Source: Dendrocalamus latiflorus (lineage: Eukaryota > Streptophyta > Magnoliopsida > Poales > Poaceae). Taken from it: 64,000 nucleotides of DNA. A program made the position numbers and the translations under genes. Location: positions 12,556,433 through 12,620,432 of the forward strand of contig CM029622.1 in assembly GCA_017311315.1 (NCBI GenBank), in the 5' to 3' direction. A model generated the notes under the pieces. It worked only from the letters and a program-made list of their open reading frames with translations, had not been told where the DNA came from and did not search any database. Position 1 is the first letter of the stretch; each line of letters begins with the position of its first letter. Below are positions 45,536 through 56,200 of the stretch, in pieces.

Positions 45536-46849
45536 CTAAAAGTTATGTGGATAACCCAAGCTTATCCACGAATCTTTTGGCTCCAAAAGATTGTGAAACC
45601 CTCCCCTAATTTTGTAAAGAACATGCGCTGCTATTAAATTGACAAAGAACGTACCCATAAGAATTCCAGCGGCCTCCTGGGCTTCCTCAGCTGTGATGTG
45701 ATTAACTTGGCCGTGGTTTGGCGCTGAAGTGTTCCTGCTGGCCTGCGAGCTCTGATGCCCTTTGCTGGGTACCAAGGCTTGACTGCGGGTAGCGGGAGGC
45801 CCTAAATTGAATCTCACTGGATTTGTCTCCCGTTGCGGGCACTGGCTGACAAAGTGTCCCTTCTCTCCACACCCGAAACAGCTCCTGTTGGCGGCAGGGT
45901 TCGCCCCAGTGGACTGGCTTGCTGAGCGTGGCGTTTGGAGGGAGCCACCACTGGAACGGGGTGCTGGGGACGGAGCATTGGATTGGTTAGGTTTTGAAAA
46001 GAAAGGTTTGTTCAAGAATTCCTGAATGAACCTTCCTTGGGGTCGTTGAGTTGTCATCTTGCGCTTACGACTGGCCTCAAGAATATTCTTCTCATTTTCC
46101 AAGGCCAACGCCTTGTTTACCAGCTGATGAAAGCTGGTGAAGTCCTGGGTGACCAGCTGTACTCTTAGTTCATCCTTCAATCCCTCAAAGAATCTGTCAA
46201 TCTTTTCTTCCTCTTCTTCTATATCTTTCTGAGCATACCGGGCCAGCTGCGTGAATTTTGTAAGATATTCACTGACAGCTAGGTTCCCTTGCTTGAGATT
46301 GCGGAATTCATTCTTCTTTATCCGCATTATCCCCGTTGGGATGAAGTTGTCTTTGAAAGCCTTCTTGAATTCCGACCATGGGATAGCTTCTGTGTCAACC
46401 CCGGTGGCAGCATCTTCTTGGCCTCTGGCAGCTACATAATTTTCCCACCATGCTGCGGCAGCTCCTTGAAATAGGTGGGTGGCAAATATGACCTTATCCT
46501 CCTCTGCGCATTTGATTAAGCGCAGTTTTCTCTCAGTATCCCTGAGCCAGTCTTCAGCGTCAAGTGGCTCTTCTGCCGATGTAAATGTTATTGGCCTTGT
46601 CCTTTGGAAATCTCCTAAGTCAGCTCTGTGCCCTCCGGAGCTTCCTTGCTGTCCCGCATATATGGCTTGCAAAATCTGGGTTTGTTGTGCCATAACTTGG
46701 GCCATTGTGGGGTGTTCTGGTGGATTTGGAAGGTTATCATTGCCCTGTTCTTGGTTTCTGCCTTGGCCTTCAGGCAAAACCCCGTGGGCTGAGTCTACCT
46801 CGGCTGGGTTAGTATTGGTCTGAGCCCTGGTGGCTCTTCGGCTGGCCAT
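45536..46849 (-). CDS. Gypsy gag polyprotein, ending at the start of protease
   Basis: An open frame of 438 codons from MASRRATRAQ (46849). An upstream in-frame Met at 46954 would add 35 mostly hydrophobic residues that do not look like gag. The retrotransposon gag domain is clear (DAEDWLRDTERKLRLIKC, AAAAWWENYVAARG, WSEFKKAFKDNFIP, YLTKFTQLARYA). It is followed by a Ser/Pro-rich linker and one zinc knuckle, CFGCGEKGHFVSQC. The protease N-terminus is recognisable (EAAGILMGTFFVNLIAAHVL), but the next residues are not the catalytic aspartate region. The frame continues about 26 residues into deletion-junction sequence. The protein would assemble particles and bind element RNA in the cytoplasm. 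It is uninterrupted, so it may still be expressed. Confidence 0.92.
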   Translation of the reverse strand: MASRRATRAQTNTNPAEVDSAHGVLPEGQGRNQEQGNDNLPNPPEHPTMAQVMAQQTQILQAIYAGQQGSSGGHRADLGDFQRTRPITFTSAEEPLDAEDWLRDTERKLRLIKCAEEDKVIFATHLFQGAAAAWWENYVAARGQEDAATGVDTEAIPWSEFKKAFKDNFIPTGIMRIKKNEFRNLKQGNLAVSEYLTKFTQLARYAQKDIEEEEEKIDRFFEGLKDELRVQLVTQDFTSFHQLVNKALALENEKNILEASRKRKMTTQRPQGRFIQEFLNKPFFSKPNQSNAPSPAPRSSGGSLQTPRSASQSTGANPAANRSCFGCGEKGHFVSQCPQRETNPVRFNLGPPATRSQALVPSKGHQSSQASRNTSAPNHGQVNHITAEEAQEAAGILMGTFFVNLIAAHVLYKIRGGFHNLLEPKDSWISLGYPHNF

Positions 46850-47132
46850 CTGCAGTCGGGTTTCACGGTTCATTACTAGCACTAAGCAAATAAAAAGGAG
46901 GACACAAATCCAAGCAAAGAAACCAACAAAGGAACAGCGAACGATCTTCAACAAAAGGGTTCAAACTAGGCCATTCATTACACAATCACATAGCCAGATT
47001 TATACTGGACTTAACAGGTACAACATAACGTTCTAAGCTCGACGCGACAGATACTACGATACAGTGGGGTTGACAACATACATAGATTAGTACTTGCACC
47101 ACCTATGGCAAGTACACACTGCTCTACCTAAC

Positions 47133-47993
47133 CTACTCTATAAACCCATAACTCGGGCCGGACGGTCTATAGTGCGGGGACCTGGAACGGGAGCGGCTCC
47201 CGCTGAACTCCGACGGGTCGGAGTCAGAAGGAGTGTGGGACCTGCTGCGGCTACGGGAAGGTTCCTCCCGTCGAAGAGCAGACCGGGGACCCGGCGGCCG
47301 CGTGTTCTTACGCGCGGTCATCCGAGTGCGGGGCCCGAATCCCGGTGGTGGCGACGCTGGAGCTGTTGCAGGGGTGGAGGCCTGACAAAGTTGTGCCTGG
47401 AGGGCGGCCACCTCTGCCTGGGCCTGTGCCAAGGCCTGCTCGCTCTTGGCGAGCTGCTCCTGTAGGGTCACCCTGGAGGCATGCCCGGCGGTAAGGCGCT
47501 GTCGGAGAAGGGTGATCTCCTCCAAGGCTGCAGTGTGGGCTGCGCCCATAGCCCTGGTGAGAGCGACCTGGTGCGTAAGCGTAGGGTCGTCCTCACCAAC
47601 CGGCATGTTCGTCTCATTGTACCGCGCACCGTCCTGGCGCAACGGGTAGAAACGATAGGGTGTGCGGCGAATGGCAGTCTCATAAAGGTCACACAACCGT
47701 GCCGCGGCGAGGCGCGCAGCGGCCTGGATCGCGTCTGCCCTAGTACTCCTCCGATGCTCCGTGGTAAAGACATGAGGCTGTTCTTGCTCACTTTTCGGGT
47801 AGAGGTACACCTGCATGGTCCATGATTCATCTTCTCCTATGGTAGCCTTCAGTCCACGGTAGATAGGTTGATCTTCATAGCCCATATAATGTAGAAGCTT
47901 GCGTAAGATGCTTGCGAATTCATTTTCGTAAACACCGTGGCCCATGTAATCCCAGTCCCCTTCATATCCCGTTCCTGCCATCTGTAAATTCAA
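47133..47993 (-). CDS. Extra ORF upstream of gag (orf0-like): possible dsRBD-like domain, coiled coil, RS-rich tail
   Basis: An open frame of 286 codons between the 5' LTR and gag, on the element's strand, 284 nt before the gag start. Residues about 25-107 show the spacing LRKLLHYMGYEDQPIY...WTMQVYLYP...ADAIQAAARLAAARLC. This resembles a double-stranded-RNA-binding fold: a helix, Pro-x-Tyr, strands, and a final Ala-rich helix. Residues about 150-205 form a heptad-rich coiled coil (LEEITLLRQRL, LQEQLAKSEQAL, EVAALQAQL). The tail is Pro-rich and then Arg/Ser-rich (RSRSRSHT, GSRSRSRS). From memory, some rice gypsy families (RIRE3, RIRE8) were reported with an extra orf0 in this position. Function is unknown; RNA binding or nuclear/splicing interaction is inference. 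An alternative Met is at residue 5. Confidence 0.75.
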   Translation of the reverse strand: MNLQMAGTGYEGDWDYMGHGVYENEFASILRKLLHYMGYEDQPIYRGLKATIGEDESWTMQVYLYPKSEQEQPHVFTTEHRRSTRADAIQAAARLAAARLCDLYETAIRRTPYRFYPLRQDGARYNETNMPVGEDDPTLTHQVALTRAMGAAHTAALEEITLLRQRLTAGHASRVTLQEQLAKSEQALAQAQAEVAALQAQLCQASTPATAPASPPPGFGPRTRMTARKNTRPPGPRSALRREEPSRSRSRSHTPSDSDPSEFSGSRSRSRSPHYRPSGPSYGFIE

Positions 47994-48159
47994 TTACTAG
48001 TGTTAATAATTCTCAAAATATTTTAAAGAATGGTGGAATAGAACAGATCTAAGAAGGGTACGGAAAGCAATAGTATGCTATATTTTTCGAAATCTTTTTC
48101 ATAATTTTTAGAAATATGGTGGCTCTATCCCATCTAAGGCTTTTACCCTACGGTCGTAT

Positions 48160-48175
48160 GCTCTGATACCAGCCC
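48160..48175 (-). other. Primer-binding site of the gypsy element
   Basis: The minus strand reads TGGTATCAGAGC, complementary to the initiator-Met tRNA 3' end, 4 nt after the 5' LTR. Confidence 0.92.
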
Positions 48176-51100
48176 TGTCAGACCCCGGATTTTTCAATCC
48201 GGAATCTACTGTGTCTACTGCACTATTCCTTGGATCAGTAGTTTGTGCACACAGTAACATTGCTGAATCATTTCATACATCGCATAATCATTCATTATAT
48301 TACATAAATTGAAATACACCGCGTCGGGTGATAGAGTTTACAAAAGGGGCCGACTAGGCCAAATGTCATTATTACAAATACGCACAGCGGAAATACAGCA
48401 AAAGCAAACCCAAATCCACAGGCAAGCGACCAGTAGGGTAATGTGCACAATATATGCCACCAGGGTCCTGGTAACATAAATGTACACAACGCCTAGAGTC
48501 TACTTGTCTATGCCTAACCACCGAGGCCTACGCCTTAATTATTGCCTTTGCTTCCGTCGATGCTGGCAGGGGCCTCCTCGTAGGCGTAGTGTCCTTGAAC
48601 TCCTGTTTCTGAATTTTATCGCGAATGCGAGAATGAGCACTCCGACCCCGTGCTCAGCAAGCCAACACACAGAATGCAATATTTAAACATGTCTGGCTAA
48701 TCAAAGGAAGGCTTGGGCTCATTTTATTTTGCGGAGAGTGCTTTTGAATACAATTATAGGAAAATCCTGAGACCTAGCAATTTTAAACTCAAAACTCTTG
48801 TTTATAAAGTAAGTTGATCATATAATTGACACAGATTCCATCCACCATTACATGGCATCTGCACCATATAGCATCTTTCAGCGTTATAGCCGCTTAACGT
48901 ACCACTGGGACACACCCAGGACAATTCCAAACCAGGGCAGTCCTTCGCCCTTCAAGTTTCCATTCCCAGTTTCCAATGTTTTTAAAACAGAACTATATCC
49001 AGTTAAGTTCCCATGTCTGCCCTTGACCGTGGGCACGGCTATTCGAATAGTTTTGACTCTGCAGAGTTTGTACACTTTCACCACAAGAGACAATCAACTC
49101 GTTGCCCCACACGATTCCTTAGTCATGTGGTTGAGCAGACCATCACAGTAACTTTTCAAAGTACCTCGCCCCTTCCATCATTTCACCCTATGGGTCGCTC
49201 CCACTTGCGGTGGGTCCCATACGTTGTGCGGGATGTTCTCCTTCTGAACGTCTAGAAGCTGGCTCCCCACCCCTGCTAGCCCGCCACAGCAGAACTTCAC
49301 CTTCCACTGGTGTCCCATTCAAGCCGTCACACAGACTGCCGCTTGCACTATCCCACACCTCCTCCTGGAAGGATGACTTTCAGGGTCCGGTAAATCTACT
49401 AAGCCAAGTTGTATTTTACAGACTTGTGGTTGTACTGTTTTACACGGGTTGACATGACAAGATTCAGTCCTTAGTGGTATCTGGGCGGTTCTACCACAAA
49501 CCACACTCTCGTGCACCACTGCACCATACCCCCGAACCATCCGCCCAGATATTTAAGCAAGTTGGGGTTTTGGAAACACAACATAATCATATCCAACATT
49601 TATCAGTCATTACCACCATGACTGCCCCAACCAAATTTTTCTCATGATTAAAGTGATGTTCGGGCGTTCTCGCGCCCATGATTACCTAAACAACACTAAG
49701 CATGGCATATATTGGGTTCAATATGATCAAAGTATTGACTCGCCTTGCTCGCGGGGGTCTTGGTCTGGGTCTTCGGAAGCTTCCAAGCTAGTTGCCTCAA
49801 CCTCCTCTTCCTGAGCCTCGTATGCTATTTAATCGTGCGAAATACCCAAATAAAAGGAAAGCAACCAATCAATAAAATATCACCAGAAATTCAAATGAAC
49901 TCAAAAAAAATTATGGTTCTGGTTCCATTAGATAGATCTTGAATTTAAACGAATTTAGAAATTTGTTTCATTCAATTTGGAGCTAAAATGAAGAAGTTAT
50001 AAGCAGTCAAAGTTTTCGGTTCCAGTCAAATCCAAAAATATTACAATTCTGACATGTGGGGCCCACTGTCAGCCGCTATTCATTTTAATTTTTCCATTTT
50101 ATTTTCTTTTTCATTCTTTGTTTCTCTGACATGTGGGGTCCACCTGTCAGTCAGCGAAAATAAAAGAATCGCTCGACCGCAGGCGCGGAGCCGGGGCTCG
50201 AACGCGCACTGCGGGAACCGGGGGGGAGAAGAGATTAACGCAGATAACCGCTCGGTCGTCCGAGCCTTTCTTACCCTATAAGGGTAAATACCCCTTTTGA
50301 GGTGGCTGTGGAGGGTGCCGAGCCGAGGAGGAAGAAGGCGATGGCGACGGCGGCGAGAGGCGGCCGGAGAGGTGCGGGCGTTCGGTGAAATGCGATCCTC
50401 GAGGTGCGTGGAAGGCGATGGTGCGGTCGCCCGGGGCTGAGGAAGTCCGGAGGTGGGTTGGCAGCGTACGGTGGCGGCGGTTTAGAACGGCTCTCGGTGA
50501 CGGCGAGGTACGGGCAATGGGGAGCTCGGGCGAGGCCGGGGATGGCTTCGCGGTGCTTCGGAGATGGTGTGGGCGAAAGGAATTGGCTTTTGGTGGCTCG
50601 GGTCGAGAGATTGCGCGGGCGGCCGGAGTTGGGGACGATGAGGGCTCGCCGGCGATTGAGTGGATTTGGGCGCGATTGTTTGCTGGAGAACGAAGCTGGC
50701 GAGGTGTGGAGCTCAATGGGGGTCCACGGCCTTTTATACATGCGCGGAGGAGAGCTGGCAACGGGCGGCGCCCGTGCGGTCGCGTCGGAGCTGGTGGCGG
50801 AGGCAGGTAGGGCTGCAGGCGGCGTTAATGCAGGTCTTGACCGTGACGACACACTGCACGCCTACGCCCTCGGGGTGGTTGCCTCTGCGCAGCTGCTTCC
50901 CTCCTCCTTTTGCCCGCGTGAAATGGCAGCGGATCGGCCGGGCGAAGCGACACAGCGGGGAAAAGCCTGGGGCGGTGGCGTCAAGTCAAGGGCGACGGGA
51001 GGGGCGCAGGCTTTCCACCTGGGCAACGGGGTGACGCGGCGGGGCGAGGCTGTGCATGCGCGCCACGGGGAGCAAAAGCTCTGCCCGTGGTGCCAGCGCG

Positions 51101-51880
51101 CCCGCGCGGGAGAGAAAAGGGAGCGGGACGACGAAGCTGACAGGGCGGGCCCATCGGTCAGCGGGAGAGGGGAGAGGAAAGCGCGATGGCGCAGATGAAG
51201 CTGCGTGGCGGAGAGGGTCGATCGGGCGGCCGGTGCGGTTTAAGTGAGGGGAACGGAGGAGATCGGCCGAGGCGATCGGGCGGCTGAGAGAGATGCCAGA
51301 GGCGGACGGGCCGGATGGGCCGAGGCGCGCGGAAGGGGGAAATCGCGGCCGTCCACGCGGCGAGCGGGGGTAAGGGGAAGGCGGGATCCGCCTGGCGACG
51401 TGGCTCAATCCCACCCGTCCAGGTGTCGGACGGAGGGCGGTGGATTTTCTGATTTCTTTTTGGATTTTAAGTTTTGCTTTTAGAAATTACCAGAAAATCC
51501 CAATAAGTCCAGAAAAATATGAAAATGCTTCCAAAAATTCTAGGAAAATTCTCAGAGGTTCCTGGTAATATTCTGGACTTAATAAAAATATTTCCCGCTA
51601 AAGTTGGTATTTATTTTACTTACTTCCCTTATTTTTCATGCCATTGTTTTTCCAAAAATAATATTCTATGCCCTAAATCCAATTTCTTTATTTACTTTTA
51701 TGGATCATCTTTTCAGATTCTTGTTTACAATTGTTTGTCTTTCTCTTTTATTAATTCTTTAATTTCTGGAACCTTAACCAAATTCAGAAAAGCATCGAAA
51801 AATCCAAATCCAAATGGAATACATTGCAAAAGTAATTCAAAATCCCCTCATTTTCTAATCCCAATTTTTGGGATGTTACA
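48176..51880 (-). repeat. 5' LTR of the gypsy element (3705 bp)
   Basis: Nearly identical to 41160-45064 except for about 20-30 substitutions or small indels noticed by eye and the 199-bp deletion. It ends GGGATGTTACA at 51880, followed by the TSD GCGTG. Confidence 0.95.
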
Positions 51881-53151
51881 GCGTGGCCTCCTACATAACG
51901 ATACAGAATGAGCTAAGGTATCCACCAAGTCTATCTATGTAGCATTCTAAAGATGTACATTACCTTGATATCGTCAATAGGTAAGTGGGCGTCACTATGT
52001 TCAAAAATTGGTGCGGACACACAGCTACTTAGACATTGAGGGGGATTGGGTACCGTAATAACGGGGGTGGCTTGCGACTGATTGTGGACTTCTTTTAGTT
52101 CATTCCTCAATGCATCTATCTTTTCTCGAAGTGAGGCAGTTACATCCTCATGTTTCGCATCAAAATCCCATTCCATACATTCCTCGTGCTCGGCCTTGGA
52201 TCTCTTTCTACTCCAATACACCTTGAAGTCGTTTGGGAATCTATGCCTCCAAGATACGTAAACCCCTAGGCCTCACGCTCCTTGTTTCCTAGGGCGGTGG
52301 ATAGTATATCCCTCTCCCTGACTGCTTGGAAGGAGCCTTTGAAAGATTCGGTAGTCAATGTTTATTGCAAGAGGCAATCATGTTATTCTAGACCCCATGA
52401 AGTTATGGACCTATTAACATGTTGGTAGTTTAACATATCTTACTAGGCGTTGAGACACTTTCTTATCTACAGGGTTTCTAAAATGACATGGTTGATGACC
52501 TTGCTCTTAACTAGTTTCGAGCGTGCTCACTTGTGGTGCTGGCAAATGGCAGGGAGGCATCCGATCGGATTGTAACCTCATCCTCCATTGTGGGATTTTA
52601 CCCACGTACCCAGTAGTGCTGAGTCTGTGGGGGTGAGTGTTTCGTACCTAGAAAGCTTTGTGCATTGCACTTTCCTATTGAAATTCGGTCGTTGTCTTCA
52701 TCCGCACAAAGACCTCCCATGTTTCCTACAACACGACAGGATACCTTGTGAAGGGCGCATGATCCTTGGTCATGTACTACATGACAAGCATGCTCTTGAA
52801 TGTCTTCCACGCTTTTTCCATCGTGGAGAACGCATGCCATTGCACAATTTCCTAGACTTCTGCTGGGATCTCGAACGAGTTTGAAATTTCCATCCGCAAC
52901 ACTTTTCTCTTGTCTTCTGTCAAACTTTTCTAGTTTGCTACAGTGATGGGGACCCATTGCTTTCCAATTATCCCACGGGTAGTCTGAAATGCTACAGCTA
53001 TTTTCTTCGGTTGTAGAGGGATCCCATCTGGAGAGACCTTCATGATGGTCATTCGGTCCGCTGGCCTTTTAGGTACTCCTCTACCATGCTTGGTTACCCC
53101 AATGTTCTGAGCGTCAGACCCATTCGATGACATCAATGACGATGATGACAT
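51881..53151 (-). pseudogene. CACTA second gene, TNPA-like 5' half (split by gypsy insertion)
   Basis: It opens MSSSSLMSSNGSD at 53151, then RGVPKRPADRM...PKKIAVAFQTTRG and a WVPITVANWKSLTEDKRK-like stretch, the pattern of the plant Ptta/En/Spm transposase (Transposase_24) family. Degenerate sequence follows to about 52300. Then come the RGLG-Y-SWRH-like block (about 52260) and YWSRKRSKAEHEECM with a helical ASLREKIDALRNELKEV stretch (52221-51931), ending AHLPIDDIKV, which matches ARFPVDNIQV of the plus-strand copy. TNPA-type proteins bind subterminal repeats. Frame breaks and the insertion at 51880 disable it. Confidence 0.78.
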
Positions 53152-53250
53152 CTCTCTTGCAAGAAAAACCTAATTACAGTAAGCCGTGAGCATAAACATT
53201 GGCACATGATTGATCTTACAAGAAATAAGACCATCCGGTGACGTATATTA

Positions 53251-53590
53251 TTGCTACAAAGTCTTTTTGCAATACTAACATTCCAAATCACACAGCCCAG
53301 TGTCTCAGGTTCTACAACGTAAGTTATGGCCAGAGTCTCTTCCTCCTCATCATTCTGCATGTTAGGCTTGGTTGTTGTCTTAGGCGTAAGAGAACATTTG
53401 GGCTGCCGCGCCCTTCATTTACAAATAAAGGGCGCGACAGTCCAAATGCTCTTTTATACCTAAGACAGCAACTAAGTCTAACACAGCATGATGAAGAGGA
53501 AGAAATAATAGCTATAAATTACTCTGTAAAACCTGACAAACTGAAATGTGTGATTTGCCAAATAGATCTTGTGGCAATAACAAAGTGAAT
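53251..53590. repeat. Inverted duplication (hairpin) with coding-like arms
   Basis: Arms of about 160 bp face each other around the 11-nt loop CATTTACAAAT near 53416-53426. The inner stem is GGGCTGCCGCGCCCTT / AAAGGGCGCGACAGTCC. Outer arms carry TTCCTCCTCATCAT and its inverted counterpart ATGATGAAGAGGAAG. The minus strand of the left arm reads DEEEETLAITYVVEPETLGCVI and the plus strand of the right arm reads DEEEEIIAINYSVKPDKLKCVI, so one exon-like segment was duplicated in inverted orientation. Confidence 0.78.
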
Positions 53591-54215
53591 CACAGAGGAC
53601 ACTAGAGTGTGTGATTTGCTTCATGCTCGTCAAAGGTTTTTTTTGGCACATATTATTGCTACAAGGTCTCTTTGGAACACATTAATATACCACTCTAAAT
53701 AGATATTGTAGCAATAACATGACCCTCTAACTCACATAGAAATAATAGCTCCAACAATTTATCTCTAAATTCATTCCCTAGCTACAACTACTACTCCAAT
53801 TCGGAGGAGGGGACATGTAAGAACATTTGGCGACGTATATTATTGCTACAAGACAATAGGAACAATAGCTCCAAAAATTTGTCTCTAAATTCATACCCTA
53901 GCTATTTCATCTCTCAACATGTATCATTACTATTATAAAAGAACGAGTTGGTGGTTGTACGTCCATTCTCCTCCCACTGCACTATTCACTCAACTTCTCA
54001 CCATTCTCCACTTTCCAACCGATCAGAGCAACTTTCTTCTATAGCACGATTCTCTATGTATTCAATGAGTTCCGTTGCAACACACGAGTACGTAACTAGT
54101 TTCTAACAAAAAAATGTGTTCTACATAACAGAAAAAACACGGTCTAGATAGATCTGACAAAAATATGTTCTACTTAACGAAAAAAACAATATCTCAAATT
54201 ATTTCTACAAGGATT
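53591..54215. other. Gene-free spacer in the CACTA 5' region
   Basis: ACGTATATTATTGCTACAA-type blocks recur at about 53240, 53650 and 53835, suggesting a small dispersed repeat. No gene. Confidence 0.45.
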
Positions 54216-54560
54216 GCTAGTGTGTCAGAAAAGACGATGAAGCAAATCCATACCTTCGGTTGGAACTAAGGTGACAAGGAGGAGAGGCGGTCGAACTAGG
54301 TGGGGGCGACGGTGGATCCGGCTGGGGTGACGGTGAAACCAACAGAGGTAATGATGTATTCGGCTGGGGGCGACGGCGGATCCGGCTGGGGTGATGGTGA
54401 AACCGATGGGGGCGACGACGAATCTGGCTGGGAGCGACGACGGATCTGGCAGGGATGATGACGAATCTAGCTGGGGGCGACAACGGATCCGGCAGGGGTG
54501 ACAACAGATCCGACTGGGGACGACGGTGAGTTTGTCGATCCGACTAGGGGCGAGGCGAGC
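54216..54560. repeat. Imperfect GC-rich tandem repeats
   Basis: Units related to GATCCGGCTGGGGGCGACGG and GGTGAAACCGATGGGGGCGA repeat about ten times at 18-36-bp spacing. The overlapping minus-strand frames (95 and 133 codons, Pro/Ser/Arg-rich) are by-products. Confidence 0.65.
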
Positions 54561-54647
54561 TAAGGCGATAGGGAGGAGAGGTGAGCAGGCAAAAGGATGT
54601 GGCTGAGTAAGTGAATGAGGGCACAAACCCTAGCGGGGAACTATTTA

Positions 54648-54793
54648 TAAAAGGAATTATCATAGACGGTTCTTTAAAAGAACCGTCTATGATATTAGCA
54701 TCACAGACGGTTCTCTTATAAAACCATCTATGATATAAACCACATCACAGATGGTTATATTGTGGAACAGTCTGTGATAGTCCTTTTTCATCA
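54648..54793 (-). repeat. Right subterminal repeats of the minus-strand CACTA element
   Basis: TAGACGGTTCTTTAAAAGAA with its palindromic partner, ACAGACGGTT, AACCATCTATGAT, ACAGATGGTT and GAACAGTCTGTGAT. The terminal CACTA itself is worn beyond recognition (TCCTTTTTCATCAGG). Confidence 0.72.
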
Positions 54794-54854
54794 GGAAGTA
54801 CTACCCATGCCTTGTGAAAAAAAGCAAGCTTTGACCACTTACAAATTAACTTCT

Positions 54855-54985
54855 ATGACCATGGCCACTTCGACCATGGTCATGACTGTTGTTTCGACCA
54901 TGCCTTCGACTGTAGCTTCGACCACGCCTTCGACTGTAGCTTCAACCATGCATTTAGCTACAGCTTCAATCACGCCTCAACGCAA
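54855..54985. repeat. Tandem repeat, about 24-bp unit
   Basis: GACTGTAGCTTCGACCACGC and variants repeat four to five times. Units are multiples of 3, so either strand stays open, reading STVASTTPSTVAST on the plus strand or a Val/Glu/Ala-rich repeat on the minus strand. Confidence 0.7.
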
Positions 54986-55146
54986 TTAGCATAATCAAAA
55001 TTAGTTCCAACAGCATATACAATCACAAATGTAATTACTTCTTAATTACTAAATCAATTACAATAGAATAATTCCTTAATTACATGTCGAGTTTCTTATA
55101 ATTACATTGGAATAATTTTGAAATAGGTGTTCACCATGTGGTATCA

Positions 55147-56200
55147 TTATACTTGGCTATTTCCTTTTAAATAAAATCTTTCATGATGGTCGACATGCAT
55201 ATAGCTTGCTACATTGCTTGGTTCTTCCTCAAGCCTGATGTCTCCGAATGGAGGAAACTCATCAAATTGATTGTACTCTTCCTCATCCATGACATTCTCA
55301 ACTCCGACAATTCTTCTTTTTCCATTAAGAACTACGTGGCGCTTCTTATTTGTTGAGTCGGTTACATAAAAAACTTGAATAACTTGCCTCGCGAGTACAA
55401 ATAGTTCATCTTTGTATCCTACGCATTCAAGGTCCACAGTAATGACGGGGTACTTGTCGACCTTTACACCCTATGGGAGTTGGTCCCAACGGCACCGAAA
55501 TAAAGGGATATTGAAAATCACATAGTCGAGCTCCCAAATCTACTCTACAAGCATGTAGTAGGGGTTTGGGCCAGCTGTATCAAACTGCTCATCACAAAAT
55601 TCATCTATGCGGATACTTGAGTTCTGGACTATAATCTTTCTATCATGATCTGTTGTATAAAATGTGTACCCATTAACGTCGTATCCTTGCCATCTCACAA
55701 TTGTAAATTTTGGCCCTTTTGCCAGCCATTGCAGCGTTTCACTTGATGATCTCCCAGTGAATCGCACCCTCAACCATTTGTTGAACCGACGGTTATGCTA
55801 TCTCGTGATCCAAACCACGACCGGCCTAGATTCTCTTGGCATAGCATGTCCTTGTGCTCTTCAATATACGGGGATACTTCAGTCAAGTGTTGCAAAATCG
55901 TGAAATGGGTTGAATGTATGTATCCAGATCGAGAGTTATTGCTTTTCTTCTGATGGTCCTGATACTCTCTAGCCTCCCCTCGTAATAAGATATAGGCACA
56001 CCTATCAGTTCGACCTGAGCCATGTAATCGATGCAGCACTCAATGACCTCTTCAGTTGCATAACCTTCAATGATGTTGCCCTCTGGCCGAGATTGATTGC
56101 GTACATAGAACTTGAGAATTCTCATGTGCCTCTCGAAGGGGTACATATGACATAGAAATACGGGGCCACATATCTTTACCTCTTTCACAAGGTGGACAAT
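55147..56200 (-). pseudogene. CACTA transposase fragment: end of DUF4218, DUF4216, C-terminus
   Basis: From 56200 leftwards: a DUF4218 tail (KEVKICGPVFLCHMYPFERHMR, RPEGNIIEGYATEEVIECC), then DUF4216 (ETLQWLAKGPKFTIVRWQGYDV and NGYTFYTTDHDRKIIVQ, 55773-55540). A C-terminal part follows (MDLECVGYKDELFVLARQVIQV, 55437-55147) with an acidic DEEEYNQFDEF stretch. Frames change between the pieces. It aligns with 1-600 of this window. The N-terminal tnp2 core is absent; at 56200 the sequence switches abruptly to a copia element. Confidence 0.82.

Larger units (their letters stand above)
41160..51880 (-). mobile_element. Young full-length gypsy (chromovirus-like) retrotransposon with most of pol deleted
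   Basis: It has two long LTRs (41160-45064 and 48176-51880) and the perfect duplication GCGTG (41155-41159 and 51881-51885). A canonical PBS TGGTATCAGAGC lies 4 nt inside the right LTR, and a polypurine AAGGGGGGTAGG inside the left one. The 3.1-kb interior keeps an extra ORF (47993-47133) and gag (46849-45536). Gag ends at the start of protease; reverse transcriptase, RNase H and integrase are missing. The element must depend on another copy for enzymes. TGTAACATCC LTR starts fit the Tekay/Del-type gypsy group; that assignment is inference. LTRs differ by few substitutions, so insertion was recent. Confidence 0.95.
39652..54793 (-). mobile_element. CACTA element on the minus strand, split by a gypsy element
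   Basis: The left end AACTACTACAGAAAGGC (39652, first base changed from C) is followed by subterminal repeats. The minus-strand gene order is TNPA-like (53151 to 51881), the 10.7-kb gypsy insertion, DUF8039-like and C48 region (41159 to about 40040). Subterminal repeats reappear at 54648-54793. The right terminus is degenerate, so its position is approximate. Without the gypsy insertion the element is about 4.4 kb and has no TNP2 gene. Confidence 0.72.
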
